This document shows positions 48,227 through 57,189 of a DNA stretch of 64,000 bases, one piece after another. The notes beneath the pieces are model-generated. The model was given only the letters and a program-made list of their open reading frames with translations. It did not search any database and was not told the DNA's origin. A program made the position numbers and the translations under genes. Numbering within the stretch: the first letter of the stretch is position 1; each line of letters begins with the position of its first letter. The DNA is from Streptomyces sp. NBC_01750 (lineage in GTDB: Bacteria; Actinomycetota; Actinomycetes; Streptomycetales; Streptomycetaceae): contig NZ_CP109137.1 of the NCBI RefSeq assembly GCF_035918095.1, positions 2,234,001 to 2,298,000 of the forward strand, given 5' to 3'.

Positions 48227-48910
48227 ATGATCGATCCCGTGCGCGACCTGGTCTCTGTACGCGAAGCGACCGAACGGCTCCTCGCCGCAGCCGCCGGAAT
48301 GGAAGACGCAGCGTGCGCCGAGCCGTCCCGGCTTCCGGGCTGGAGCCGCGGTCACGTCCTGGCCCATCTCTCGCGTAACGCCGACGCACTCGTGAATATT
48401 CTCGAGGGCCGCCCCATGTATGTGAGCGCCGAGGCGCGCGAGGCCGACATCGAGCGGGACGCTCTCCGCCCCCTCGGCGTCCAGCTGGCCGATGTGCGGA
48501 ACACCACCGCCCGCTTCCAGGCCGCGGGCGCCGTCCCCGCCGACTGGAGCCGCACCGTCGAGCTCCGCAACGGCGTGACGGACGCCGCGGCCCGCGTCCC
48601 CTTCCGCCGTCTCATCGAGGTCGAGCTGCACCACGTGGATCTGGGCATCGGCTACGAGCTGGAGGACCTGCCGGAGGAGTTCACCGGGCGGGAGATCGCC
48701 TTCCTCGCACAGCGTTTCTCCGGCCGTGCGGACGTCCCGCCGACCCGGATCGTCGCGGACAGCGGTGAGTGGCGGACCGGCGGCGAGGACGGCACCCCGG
48801 TCACGGTCTCCGGCGCCGCCCCCTCGCTGCTCGGCTGGCTCGCGGGCCGCCGCGACGGAGCGGACCTGGACACCGCGGGAGCCCTGCTTCCCTCGCTGCC
48901 CCCGCTATAG
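48227..48910 (+). CDS. Maleylpyruvate isomerase-family, mycothiol-dependent protein
   Basis: A 227-residue DinB/MDMPI fold protein. Family features: LPGWSRGHVLAHLSRNADAL with the metal histidine, RRLIEVELHHVDLGIGYELE with a Glu and paired His, and a C-terminal SCP2-like GAAPSLLGWLAGRRDG domain end. Such actinobacterial proteins often use mycothiol as thiol cofactor. The substrate is not known. It is followed within nine bases by the MBL hydrolase, so the two are an operon and may act on related thiol adducts. Confidence 0.88.
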   Translation: MIDPVRDLVSVREATERLLAAAAGMEDAACAEPSRLPGWSRGHVLAHLSRNADALVNILEGRPMYVSAEAREADIERDALRPLGVQLADVRNTTARFQAAGAVPADWSRTVELRNGVTDAAARVPFRRLIEVELHHVDLGIGYELEDLPEEFTGREIAFLAQRFSGRADVPPTRIVADSGEWRTGGEDGTPVTVSGAAPSLLGWLAGRRDGADLDTAGALLPSLPPL

Positions 48911-48919
48911 GCTTGGTGC

Positions 48920-49576
48920 ATGACGTACAGCGGAGTGGTGAAGGTCGGCGGCCGGGCCGATGTGCACGAGTTGACCGACCTGATGATCTCCAAGGTCGCG
49001 GTCGGCCCGATGGACAACAACTCCTATCTACTGCGCTGCCGGACCACCGGCGAACAGCTGCTCATCGACGCGGCCAACGAGCCGGAGACCCTGCTCCATC
49101 TGATCGGTGACGACTCCATCGCGTCCGTCGTCACCACCCACCGGCACGGCGACCACTGGCAGGCACTGGCCGAGGTCGTCGCGGCAACCGGCGCCCGCAC
49201 TTTCGCCGGCCGCTACGACGCCGAGGGCATTCCCGTCCCGACCGACGTACCGGTCGAGGACGGGGACACAATCCGCGTCGGCCGCGTGGAGCTGACCGCC
49301 CGCCATCTGGTGGGCCACACCCCGGGCTCCATCGCCCTGGTCTACGACGACCCGCACGGCCCGCCGCACGTCTTCACCGGCGACTGCCTCTTCCCCGGCG
49401 GGGTCGGCAACACCTGGAAGGATCCCGAAGCCTTCGCCAGCCTGATCAACGACGTCGAGACGAAGCTCTTCGACCAACTTCCGGACGAGACATGGGTCTA
49501 CCCGGGCCACGGCAAGGACACGACGCTCGGCGACGAGCGGCCCCATCTGGCGGAGTGGCGCGAACGCGGCTGGTAG
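48920..49576 (+). CDS. MBL-fold metallo-hydrolase (glyoxalase II-like)
   Basis: A 218-residue metal-dependent hydrolase. The metal site is VVTTHRHGDHWQALAEVVAA with HxHxDH, the third His is in ARHLVGHTPGSIALVYDD, the bridging Asp in VFTGDCLFPGGVGNT and the last His in YPGHGKDTTLGDE. This is the glyoxalase II arrangement for thioesters. ATG at 48920. With the mycothiol-type gene before it, hydrolysis of a mycothiol conjugate is a fair guess. Confidence 0.9.
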   Translation: MTYSGVVKVGGRADVHELTDLMISKVAVGPMDNNSYLLRCRTTGEQLLIDAANEPETLLHLIGDDSIASVVTTHRHGDHWQALAEVVAATGARTFAGRYDAEGIPVPTDVPVEDGDTIRVGRVELTARHLVGHTPGSIALVYDDPHGPPHVFTGDCLFPGGVGNTWKDPEAFASLINDVETKLFDQLPDETWVYPGHGKDTTLGDERPHLAEWRERGW

Positions 49577-49585
49577 TCCGGCGGA

Positions 49586-49804
49586 TCACGGCAGCGGCGG
49601 GCTGTCTTCGGCCATCTCCACCCAGCGGCGGGGCGGCCCGGTGACCGCGCGGCGGTCCGTCTCTCGCAACCCCGCCATGTCGGCGGCGTACGCGAGGGTG
49701 TGGGCGTCCCACAGCTCCGTGGGCTTGTCCAACTCCCGGAAGCGGTACAGCCAGCGGGGGGCCGCTGACAGTGCCGCCCGGGCCCGGAATTCGCGCGACT
49801 CCAC
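49586..49804 (-). CDS. Small conserved protein (72 aa)
   Basis: A short frame with protein-like composition: ESREFRARAALSAAPRWLYR, FRELDKPTELWDAHTLAYAA and RAVTGPPRRWVEMAEDSPPL. The start is GTG at 49804 with GGGGGTG upstream. No domain recognised. It is divergent from the S66 peptidase gene by 27 bases and ends nine bases from the MBL gene, so it fills its interval exactly, which supports it being real. Confidence 0.55.
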   Translation of the reverse strand: MESREFRARAALSAAPRWLYRFRELDKPTELWDAHTLAYAADMAGLRETDRRAVTGPPRRWVEMAEDSPPLP

Positions 49805-49831
49805 GGGGCACCCCCAGTAGTCTCCGCCCCC

Positions 49832-50878
49832 ATGGAATCGCCTGCGTATCCGCCCAAGCCCCGCCCCGGTGACCGGATTGGCGTGATCTCGCCGTCCAGC
49901 GGCCTGCCCGGGCTGCTGCCGACGCCGTACGAACTCGGGCTCCGGCGGCTGGAGAAGGACTTCGGGCTTGTACCGGTCGAGTATCCGGCGACCCGGAAGA
50001 TGGGGTCCACACCACAGGAACGGGCCGATGACATTCATGCCGCCTTCGCGGACACCTCCATCAGGGCGGTGATGGCGTCCATCGGCGGGGATGACCAGAT
50101 CACCGTACTGCCGCTGCTGGACCGGGAGTTGATCCGGGCCAATCCGAAGCCCTTCTTCGGCTACAGCGACAACACCAATCTGCTGGCCCGGCTGTGGAAC
50201 ACCGGGATCGTCGGCTACCACGGTGCCAGCGTGATGTGCGAGCTGGGACGGCCGGGAGCGATGGCTCCCCGGACGGCGGAGTCGCTGCGCGCCGCGCTGT
50301 TCACCACGGGTCCCTTCGAGCTGCGGCCTGCCGAGCGGTTCCGTGACGTGGACCGCGACTGGGCCGACCCGGCAACGTTCGCGGCGGAGCCGGAAACCCG
50401 GCCGGGCGGCGGCTGGAGCTGGTACGGGCCGCAGCGGGTGGTGGAGGGCCGGAGCTGGGGCGGGAATCTGGAGATTCTCTCCTGGCTGCTGATGGCGAAT
50501 CGTGAGATCCGCGCCGACCTCTCCGCGTACGACGGCTGCGTGTTGTTCCTGGAGACGTCCGAAGAGCTGCCGCCTGCCACGGAGGTGTTCCGGATACTGC
50601 GGAACATGGGCGAGCGCGGACTGCTGCGGCGTTTCCCCGCGCTCCTGATGGGACGTCCCAAGACCTGGTCGTTCGAGCAGCCCAACGACCCGTCCTCGGC
50701 CGCGCGTTACGCCGGCGAGCAGCGCGAGGCGGTTCAGCGCGCGCTCGCGACGTACGCCCCGAAGACCATGGCGGTCTTCGACGTCGACCTCGGGCACACC
50801 GACCCTCAGCTGGTCATCCCCTACGGCGGATCGGTCCGCGTCGACGGTCCGGCTCGCCGGATCACCGTGACGTACTGA
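49832..50878 (+). CDS. S66-family serine peptidase (LD-carboxypeptidase / MccF-like)
   Basis: A 348-residue cytosolic peptidase. The catalytic serine is in PFFGYSDNTNLLARLWN, the catalytic Glu in RSWGGNLEILSWLLMAN and the His in FDVDLGHTDPQLVIPYGG, the Ser-Glu-His triad of the S66 family. GVISPSSGLPGLLPTPYELG is the usual N-terminus. Relatives trim LD-peptide bonds in murein recycling or inactivate microcin C-like antibiotics. ATG at 49832. Confidence 0.9.
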   Translation: MESPAYPPKPRPGDRIGVISPSSGLPGLLPTPYELGLRRLEKDFGLVPVEYPATRKMGSTPQERADDIHAAFADTSIRAVMASIGGDDQITVLPLLDRELIRANPKPFFGYSDNTNLLARLWNTGIVGYHGASVMCELGRPGAMAPRTAESLRAALFTTGPFELRPAERFRDVDRDWADPATFAAEPETRPGGGWSWYGPQRVVEGRSWGGNLEILSWLLMANREIRADLSAYDGCVLFLETSEELPPATEVFRILRNMGERGLLRRFPALLMGRPKTWSFEQPNDPSSAARYAGEQREAVQRALATYAPKTMAVFDVDLGHTDPQLVIPYGGSVRVDGPARRITVTY

Positions 50879-50907
50879 GCGCTTTCACGTACAGCGCCGT
50901 ACTGCGC

Positions 50908-50937
50908 AGTGGCGGCTGCCCCGGGGCAGCCGCCACT
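50908..50937. terminator. Bidirectional terminator between the S66 peptidase and terC
   Basis: AGTGGCGGCTGCCCC (50908-50922) directly followed by its exact complement (50923-50937), a 30-base perfect palindrome. It is 30 bases past the peptidase stop and 34 from the TerC stop. Confidence 0.88.
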
Positions 50938-50970
50938 TCAGCGCAAGCAGAGGCCGCCATACGCCCCCCG

Positions 50971-51960
50971 TCAGACTTCGACGCCTGCCTTCTGGGCCGC
51001 CTCGGCCGCTTCCCGCTCGGCCTTCTTCCTGGAGGCGATCAGGCTGGTGATGGTGGTGATGACCAGCACGCCGCAGATGACCGCGAGCGAGAACGGAATC
51101 GAGATCTCCGGGACCTGCACGCCGCTCTCATGCAGGGCGTGCAGGACCAGCTTGACTCCGATGAAGCCGAGGATGACCGACAGGCCGTAGCTGAGGTGGA
51201 CCAGCTTCGTGAGCAGTCCGCCGATGAGGAAGTACAGCTGCCGCAGCCCCATGAGGGCGAAGGCGTTGGCGGTGAAGACGATGTACGGGTCCTGGGTCAG
51301 GCCGAAGATCGCGGGGATGGAGTCCAGCGCGAAGAGCACATCGGTGGTGCCGATGGCGAGCATGACGATCATCAGCGGGGTCAGGACGCGCTTGCCGTTC
51401 GCCCGGATGAAGAGCTTGGTGCCGTGGTACCTGTCGGCGACACCGAAGCGCTTCTCGATGGACTTGAGGAGCCGGTTCTCCTCGAACTCGTCCTCCTCGT
51501 CGTCGGAGCGCGCCTCCTGGATGAGCTTCCAGGCGGTGTAGATCAGGAACGCGCCGAAGATGAAGAAGACCCAGGAGAAGCTGGCGATGATCGCGGCGCC
51601 GGCGGCGATGAATATCGCGCGCAGGACGAGAGCGATCAGCACGCCTACCAGCAGCACCCGCTGCTGGAGGTGGGACGGTACCGAGAACTTCGCCATGATC
51701 AGGACGAAGACGAAGAGATTGTCGACGCTGAGCGACTTCTCGGTGATGAAGCCCGCGAAGAACTCGCCCGACGCCTGGCTGTTGCCGAATATCAGCAGAC
51801 CGAGCCCGAAGAGTGCGGCGAGGACGATCCAGACGACGGTCCAGATTCCGGCTTCCTTGACAGACACGTCATGGGGCTTGCGCCCGATGAAGAAGTCGAT
51901 GGCGATCAGAGCGCTCAGACCAAGAATGGTGAGCGCCCAAAGGGTCCATGAAACGTCCAC
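50971..51960 (-). CDS. TerC-family integral membrane protein (manganese/metal exporter type)
   Basis: A 329-residue membrane protein with nine hydrophobic segments. The TerC signature residues are in LIAIDFFIGRKPH, EKSLSVDNLFVFVLIMAKFS and IGTTDVLFALDSIPAIFGLT, with acidic residues inside the helices. Relatives (Alx, YkoY, MeeF) export manganese and help metalation of secreted proteins. Start GTG at 51960, with GGAGG four bases upstream. A yybP-ykoY riboswitch directly precedes it, fitting a manganese role. The cytosolic loop is very acidic (ARSDDEEDEFEENRLL). Confidence 0.92.
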   Translation of the reverse strand: MDVSWTLWALTILGLSALIAIDFFIGRKPHDVSVKEAGIWTVVWIVLAALFGLGLLIFGNSQASGEFFAGFITEKSLSVDNLFVFVLIMAKFSVPSHLQQRVLLVGVLIALVLRAIFIAAGAAIIASFSWVFFIFGAFLIYTAWKLIQEARSDDEEDEFEENRLLKSIEKRFGVADRYHGTKLFIRANGKRVLTPLMIVMLAIGTTDVLFALDSIPAIFGLTQDPYIVFTANAFALMGLRQLYFLIGGLLTKLVHLSYGLSVILGFIGVKLVLHALHESGVQVPEISIPFSLAVICGVLVITTITSLIASRKKAEREAAEAAQKAGVEV

Positions 51961-51964
51961 TGCG

Positions 51965-51972
51965 CCTCCGGC
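51965..51972 (-). promoter_or_regulatory. terC ribosome binding site that can pair with the riboswitch
   Basis: GCCGGAGG, including the GGAGG before the terC GTG, is exactly complementary to CCTCCGGC (52003-52010), the 3' arm of riboswitch stem P1. The two pairings exclude each other. Confidence 0.7.
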
Positions 51973-52002
51973 GTCGTACGGCTACTGATCAGCGTCGTCG
52001 CT

Positions 52003-52116
52003 GCCGGAGGTCTCCTCCACCCGAGCGGCCGCTGCCGCAGAACGGGCCGACGCCCCGGGACCGATGCCGGTCCGTACTGACGGGAACGCCGCGAGTCGGG
52101 AGTACTCCCCTCCGCG
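52003..52116 (-). ncRNA. yybP-ykoY manganese riboswitch
   Basis: Between the terC promoter and gene. Stem P1 is CGGAGG (52114-52109) with CCTCCG (52010-52005). The diagnostic loop GGGGAGTA follows the 5' arm and GAGACC precedes the 3' arm, as in the Mn2+-sensing class. A CTCC/GGAG stem lies next inside, and a GC-rich arm occupies the centre. The class commonly sits before TerC/Alx-type genes. If Mn2+ stabilises P1, the 3' arm can no longer mask the ribosome site, so metal should turn translation on. Confidence 0.8.
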
Positions 52117-52122
52117 CAAAGA

Positions 52123-52152
52123 AGAGTACAGGAAAGACCAAAGGGAGGTAAA
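52123..52152 (-). promoter_or_regulatory. Probable promoter of the riboswitch-terC transcript
   Basis: On the minus strand: TTTACC (52152-52147), 18-base spacer, TACTCT (52128-52123). Transcription would start about seven bases on, right at the 5' edge of riboswitch stem P1. Confidence 0.55.
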
Positions 52153-52184
52153 GGTTTCAGTAAAGCGGATGCCAAGTTCGCAGG

Positions 52185-54182
52185 TCAGCGGCGCCAGGAG
52201 CGACGGGCTTCGGTCACCTGATCCAGTACCTGCCGCAGCACCCCGCTGCCCGGTGGCACCAGCAACGGCTCGTACGTCCAGGCATGCCCGACCCAGGGGT
52301 CGGCCAGATGGTCGTCGGGGACCGGAGTGATGCGCAGCAGCGAGCGCCAGAGGGGGTCGAGCACCGGGCCGTACGCGCTCGCGTCCTCGCGGTCCGCGAC
52401 CATCAGCAGATGGACGCCGACCGCCGGACCCTCGTCGGCGAGATAGCGCAGCTGGGTGACCGCGCGGTCGTCGAAGCCGTGCGGGAAGTCATTGACGATC
52501 AGCAGCTGTTCCGCGGTGTCCAGATCGGGCGGGAGCGAGTCTGCCGCGCCGCCGCGCACCGCCATCGTCACCAGGTCCACGCGCTGGGTGAGCTTGGCGA
52601 GTACGGCGCTCACGCCCTGGGCACCGGCCGCCGGCGGCCCGGCGAGGGCCCCGGAGCCGACCAGCGGAGCGAGTGAGGCAGCCGCCGTGCCCGCCGGGTC
52701 GATGACATGGACCGTGAACTCGCCCGGGGGATAGACCGCGAGCAGTCGGGCGGCGTGCGCCACCGCAGAGTCCAGGGCGAGCTTGCGCAGCTGCGCCTCG
52801 TCCAGCTCCATCGCGGCCTCCGAGCCCGAGCGACCGCTGTCCACCCACAGCCCGCGCTCCAGCGGCAGCCGCACCAGGAGCGGGATGCGCAGATCCGGGC
52901 TCTCGGGCAGATGGAGATCGCCGACGCGCAGCGCCATCGGGATCTCCATGGGGACGCGGTACGCGTGCCAGGCGGGGTTGTCCCAGCGGGCGAAGGCGGG
53001 CGGCAGGGCCGGCTCGACGACGTCGGACTCGGCGGCGAGCTGGGCCAGGTCCCGGTCGAGGACCTGGCGGGCCTGGTCGGTCAGCTGCTCGTACTTGGTG
53101 CGGGCCGCCTCGCGGGCGGCGTCCCCGGCGCCGCCGATACGGCTGCGCGGGTCGGACAGGGCCGTGTCGAGCTCCTTGTCCATCCGGGACTCGGCGAAGT
53201 CGACGGCGCTGCGGTACGCGGCCGCGCTGCGGGCCAGATCCTCGAACATGCCCCAGATCTGGTTGTAGAGCCGTTCCTCCATGGACCAGCCGGTGGCGTC
53301 GCCCGCGACGGGCTGAGCCGGCCGACCCGGCTGGGCGGGCGGTGCGGTCGGGGGCGGCGGCGGGGGTGCGGCGGACTGGCGGCGCGGGTGCGCGTAGTCG
53401 ATGGGCCCGCCGGGACCCGGCGCAAGATCGGGCGTGGGCGTCTGCTGCGGACTCACGGGTCCGCCCGGTGCGCCGAGCTGGCGACCGGGGCCGGGACCGG
53501 GGGGACCGTCGGGAAGTGTGGCGTCCGGTCCGGCCGCGGGGCCGGGGTCCGGCCGCGGCATGGCCGGCGTGGACGGCGTGGTGAACACACCGTCCGCGCC
53601 ACGCGTACGCAGCTGCGCCGGTTCGGCCCGGGGTGCGCGCGGCGCCGCCGTCTGCTGGATACCTGCGGCCGTCTCGCGGGCCTTCGGCAGCCCCTGGTCG
53701 GCCAGCAGCTCCGCGAGCCCGCCCGCGTATCCCTGGCCGACGGCGCGCACCTTCCAGGCGCCCTGGCGGCGGTACAGCTCGACCGCGACGAGCGCGTTCT
53801 CGGCGTCGAGGCCGGTGATGGTGAAGCTGGCCAGCTCGGTGCCGTCCCGGCCGACGACCGCCACGAAGGGAGCCGCGGTGGCGCCGAAGAGAGCCGGGCC
53901 ACCACCGGTTTCGGGTAGCGCGAGCAGCACGTTCACCTGGTGCACCGCAACAGGCACTGCCTCCAGGTCGATGGTGAACCGGGGTGCTTCGGTGGCCTGC
54001 GGGGACACCTCGACCCCGGGCAGCGTCGGCGCTCCGGGGTGCGCGATCCACTCGTCCCGTACCGTCCCCCGCTCGTCGGCGCAGGTGGTGCAGGCCACGA
54101 CCGGATGGCCGGCGGACACCCGTATCTCCAGGCAGGTGTCGGGCAAGGGGTGGTTCTGCCCCCGGACCAGCTCGGCCGTCAT
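52185..54182 (-). CDS. TerD-domain protein fused to a helical/FtsK-like C-terminal part
   Basis: A 665-residue protein. Residues 1-160 are a TerD-type calcium-binding domain (FTIDLEAVPVAVHQVNVLLA, LASFTITGLDAENALVAVEL, WKVRAVGQGYAGGLAELLAD) with a CTTCAD cysteine pair in front. Residues 175-290 are a Pro/Gly-rich linker. The rest has a coiled region (AAAYRSAVDFAESRMDKELD) and an FtsK-like alpha/beta part (LRIPLLVRLPLERGLWVDSG, VHVIDPAGTAAASLAPLVGS, LLIVNDFPHGFDD) without a clear Walker A. It is 103 bases after terD on the same strand. Such proteins belong to the tellurite or stress Ter network; the function is not known. Confidence 0.8.
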   Translation of the reverse strand: MTAELVRGQNHPLPDTCLEIRVSAGHPVVACTTCADERGTVRDEWIAHPGAPTLPGVEVSPQATEAPRFTIDLEAVPVAVHQVNVLLALPETGGGPALFGATAAPFVAVVGRDGTELASFTITGLDAENALVAVELYRRQGAWKVRAVGQGYAGGLAELLADQGLPKARETAAGIQQTAAPRAPRAEPAQLRTRGADGVFTTPSTPAMPRPDPGPAAGPDATLPDGPPGPGPGRQLGAPGGPVSPQQTPTPDLAPGPGGPIDYAHPRRQSAAPPPPPPTAPPAQPGRPAQPVAGDATGWSMEERLYNQIWGMFEDLARSAAAYRSAVDFAESRMDKELDTALSDPRSRIGGAGDAAREAARTKYEQLTDQARQVLDRDLAQLAAESDVVEPALPPAFARWDNPAWHAYRVPMEIPMALRVGDLHLPESPDLRIPLLVRLPLERGLWVDSGRSGSEAAMELDEAQLRKLALDSAVAHAARLLAVYPPGEFTVHVIDPAGTAAASLAPLVGSGALAGPPAAGAQGVSAVLAKLTQRVDLVTMAVRGGAADSLPPDLDTAEQLLIVNDFPHGFDDRAVTQLRYLADEGPAVGVHLLMVADREDASAYGPVLDPLWRSLLRITPVPDDHLADPWVGHAWTYEPLLVPPGSGVLRQVLDQVTEARRSWRR

Positions 54183-54230
54183 CGCCTCTGTCCCCTCAAT
54201 GCTGTGCGGTGTTCGGTGGTGGTAATGGGT

Positions 54231-54265
54231 GCAGCTCCCGGCGGCCTGGTGCCTCCGGGAGCTGC
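54231..54265. terminator. Hairpin between terD and the TerD-fusion gene
   Basis: GCAGCTCCCGG (54231-54241) and CCGGGAGCTGC (54255-54265), perfect 11-bp arms with a 13-base loop. It lies 21 bases past the terD stop and may attenuate read-through into the fusion gene. Confidence 0.6.
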
Positions 54266-54285
54266 GTCTTGCGTACGAGCCGTCC

Positions 54286-54864
54286 CTACAGGTGCGGCAG
54301 GATCGCAGGCATCAGGTCCTGGAAGGTACGGCCGTTGGCAGGGGTGCCGAGAGCCGTCATCTGCCAGCCACCGCCCACCCGGTGCACCTTCGCCATGATC
54401 TGCGCGGTGTACTGGCCGCCGCCGGCCAGCGTGTAGCGGGCGAGCTCCTGGCCGTTGGTCTCGTCGACGATGCGACAGAAGGCGTTCTGCACTTCCTGGA
54501 ACGTCTGGCCGGTGAAGGAGTTCACCGTGAAGACGATCTGGTCGATGTGGACCGGCACCCGCTGCAGGTCGACGAGGATCGCCTCGTCGTCGCCGCCCGA
54601 GCCCGCTCCGCCGACCAGGTTGTCGCCGGTGTGCTTGACCGAGCCGTCGTCGCTGACGAGGTGGCGGAAGAAGACCACGTCCACCGGCTGCTTGTCGGCG
54701 AACAGCACCGCCGAGGCGTCCAGGTCGATCTCCCGGGTGCGCGAGCCGAACAGACCGCGGCGCGGAGCTGCCTGCCAGCCGAGCCCCATCCGCACCGCAG
54801 TGAGGGTGCCCCCGTCGCTCTTCTGCAGGCTGATGGCCTGACCCTTGGTCATGTTGACCGTCAC
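54286..54864 (-). CDS. terD: TerD-family calcium-binding stress protein
   Basis: A 192-residue TerD of the TelA/TerZ group. AISLQKSDGGTLTAVRMGLG is the N-terminal signature, GSRTREIDLDASAVLFADKQ and GSGGDDEAILVDLQRVPVHI hold the acidic calcium loops, and RIVDETNGQELARYTLAGGG continues the fold. GTG at 54864 (MTVNMTKGQAISLQK) follows GGAGAAGGGG. Known for tellurite tolerance and development in Streptomyces. It is the first of terD, TerD-fusion, TerC in one direction. Confidence 0.93.
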   Translation of the reverse strand: MTVNMTKGQAISLQKSDGGTLTAVRMGLGWQAAPRRGLFGSRTREIDLDASAVLFADKQPVDVVFFRHLVSDDGSVKHTGDNLVGGAGSGGDDEAILVDLQRVPVHIDQIVFTVNSFTGQTFQEVQNAFCRIVDETNGQELARYTLAGGGQYTAQIMAKVHRVGGGWQMTALGTPANGRTFQDLMPAILPHL

Positions 54865-54995
54865 GCGCTGTCCCCTTCTCCCGAATTGCAGCCGCCCCCA
54901 TGTGCGGTTGCCCTGCACCCTACGCAGTGGCGCCGGACGCACAGCACAGTTGGCTCGATTTTGTGTCGGTCTTGAAACACACACGTGTGCGGGGC

Positions 54996-57125
54996 TCAGG
55001 CGAGTCCCGCCTCCTTCATCTGCCGCAGTTCCTTCTTCAACTCGCCCACCTCGTCGCGCAACCGCGCAGCGACCTCGAACTGCAGGTCCGCTGCCGCGGC
55101 CCGCATCCGGTCGGTCATCTCCTCGATGATCCCGGCCAGTTCGGCCGCGGGACGGTCGGTGAGCACCTCGCCCTTCTTGCCGGCCTTGCTCGCCTTGCCG
55201 CTGAGCGCCGGGACCGGGGCCTTTGCTCCCTTGCCGGGCTTGTCGGCCTTCCCCTGCCGGTAGCCGGAGCCGAGCAGCTCCTCGGTGTCGACCTCCTCGC
55301 GCGCGATGGTCGCGACGATGTCGTTGATCTTCTTCCGGAGCGGCTGCGGGTCGATACCGCGCTCGGTGTTGTACGCGATCTGCTTCTCCCGGCGGCGGTT
55401 GGTCTCCTCGATGGCCTTCTCCATCGCCGCGGTGATCTTGTCCGCGTACATATGGACCTGTCCGGAGACATTGCGCGCCGCGCGGCCGATGGTCTGGATC
55501 AGCGAGGTCCCGGAGCGCAGGAAGCCCTCCTTGTCGGCGTCGAGGATCGCCACCAGCGACACCTCGGGCAGGTCGAGGCCCTCACGCAGGAGGTTGATGC
55601 CGACCAGAACGTCGTACTCACCGGCTCGCAGTTCGCGCAGCAGCTCGACCCGGCGCAGGGTGTCGACATCGCTGTGCAGATAACGGACCTGGATGCCCAG
55701 TTCGAGGAAATAGTCGGTGAGGTCCTCCGCCATCTTCTTGGTGAGCGTGGTGACCAGGACACGCTCGTCCTTCTCGGTGCGCTCGCGGATCTCGTGCACC
55801 AGGTCGTCGATCTGGCCCTCGGTGGGCTTGACGACGACCTCCGGGTCGACGAGCCCGGTGGGACGGATGATCTGCTCCACGAAGCCGTCGCCGCGCGAGA
55901 GCTCGTACTTGCCGGGAGTGGCGGAGAGGTAGACGGTCTGACCTACCCGCTGCTGGAACTCCTCCCACTTCAGCGGCCGGTTGTCGAGCGCGGACGGCAG
56001 CCGGAAGCCGTGGTCGACGAGGGTCCGCTTGCGGGAGGCGTCACCCTCGTACATCGCGCCGATCTGCGGCACGGTCACATGCGACTCGTCGATGACGAGC
56101 AGGAAGTCCTCGGGGAAGTAGTCGAGGAGGGTGTTGGGCGCGGTGCCGGGCTCGCGGTCGTCGAAGTGCATGGAGTAGTTCTCGACGCCGGAGCAGGAGC
56201 CGATCTGACGCAGCATCTCGATGTCGTACGTGGTGCGCATGCGCAGCCGCTGGGACTCCAGCAGCTTGCCCTGCTTGTCCAGCTCGGCCAGGCGCTCCTC
56301 GAGCTCCTTCTCGATGCCGTTGACCGCCTTCTCCATGCGCTCGGGGCCCGCGACATAGTGGCTGGCCGGGAAGACGTACAGCGACTGGTCCTCGCTGATG
56401 ATCTCGCCGGTGAGCGGGTGGAGGGTGGAGAGGGCCTCGATCTCGTCACCGAACATCTCGATGCGGACGGCGAGCTCCTCGTAGACCGGGAAGATCTCGA
56501 TGGTGTCGCCGCGGACCCGGAAGGTGCCGCGTGCGAACGCCACGTCGTTGCGTGTGTACTGAATGCCGACGAATCGGCGCAGCAGCTCGTCGCGGTCGAT
56601 CTCCTCGCCGACCTTGAGCGGCACCATCCGGTCGACATACTCCTGGGGGGTGCCGAGGCCGTAGATGCAGGAGACGGAGGCGACCACGACCACATCGCGC
56701 CGGGTGAGCAGGGAGTTCGTCGCGGAGTGGCGCAGCCGCTCGACCTCCTCGTTGATCGAGGAGTCCTTCTCGATATAGGTGTCCGACTGCGGGACGTACG
56801 CCTCGGGCTGGTAGTAGTCGTAGTACGAGACGAAGTACTCGACGGCGTTGTTCGGCAGGAGCTCGCGGAACTCGTTCGCCAGCTGGGCGGCCAGGGTCTT
56901 GTTCGGCGCCATCACCAGCGTCGGGCGCTGAAGCTTCTCGATCATCCAGGCGGTCGTCGCCGACTTTCCGGTGCCGGTCGCGCCGAGCAGGACGACATCC
57001 TTCTCGCCTGCGCGGATACGCCGCTCCAGGTCGGTGATGGCCGTCGGCTGGTCGCCGCTGGGCTGGTAGGAGCTGATGACCTCGAAAGGCGCCACCGTAC
57101 GTTCGATCTTGGAAACGGGCCGCAT
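54996..57125 (-). CDS. uvrB: UvrABC excinuclease subunit B
   Basis: A 709-residue DNA-repair helicase-like protein. Walker [21 protein letters not shown]; the damage-inserting beta-hairpin [20 protein letters not shown]; helicase motif [20 protein letters not shown]; motif [22 protein letters not shown]; the C-terminal UVR helix [20 protein letters not shown] that contacts UvrA and UvrC. Ahead of the UVR helix is a Lys/Gly-rich linker ([20 protein letters not shown]). ATG at 57125. No SOS box is visible upstream. Confidence 0.96.
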   Translation of the reverse strand: MRPVSKIERTVAPFEVISSYQPSGDQPTAITDLERRIRAGEKDVVLLGATGTGKSATTAWMIEKLQRPTLVMAPNKTLAAQLANEFRELLPNNAVEYFVSYYDYYQPEAYVPQSDTYIEKDSSINEEVERLRHSATNSLLTRRDVVVVASVSCIYGLGTPQEYVDRMVPLKVGEEIDRDELLRRFVGIQYTRNDVAFARGTFRVRGDTIEIFPVYEELAVRIEMFGDEIEALSTLHPLTGEIISEDQSLYVFPASHYVAGPERMEKAVNGIEKELEERLAELDKQGKLLESQRLRMRTTYDIEMLRQIGSCSGVENYSMHFDDREPGTAPNTLLDYFPEDFLLVIDESHVTVPQIGAMYEGDASRKRTLVDHGFRLPSALDNRPLKWEEFQQRVGQTVYLSATPGKYELSRGDGFVEQIIRPTGLVDPEVVVKPTEGQIDDLVHEIRERTEKDERVLVTTLTKKMAEDLTDYFLELGIQVRYLHSDVDTLRRVELLRELRAGEYDVLVGINLLREGLDLPEVSLVAILDADKEGFLRSGTSLIQTIGRAARNVSGQVHMYADKITAAMEKAIEETNRRREKQIAYNTERGIDPQPLRKKINDIVATIAREEVDTEELLGSGYRQGKADKPGKGAKAPVPALSGKASKAGKKGEVLTDRPAAELAGIIEEMTDRMRAAAADLQFEVAARLRDEVGELKKELRQMKEAGLA

Positions 57126-57189
57126 GGATCCACCGTACGACTCACCACTGACAACCGGCCGAGAATCCGCGGTGGCTCACGTCACCCGT

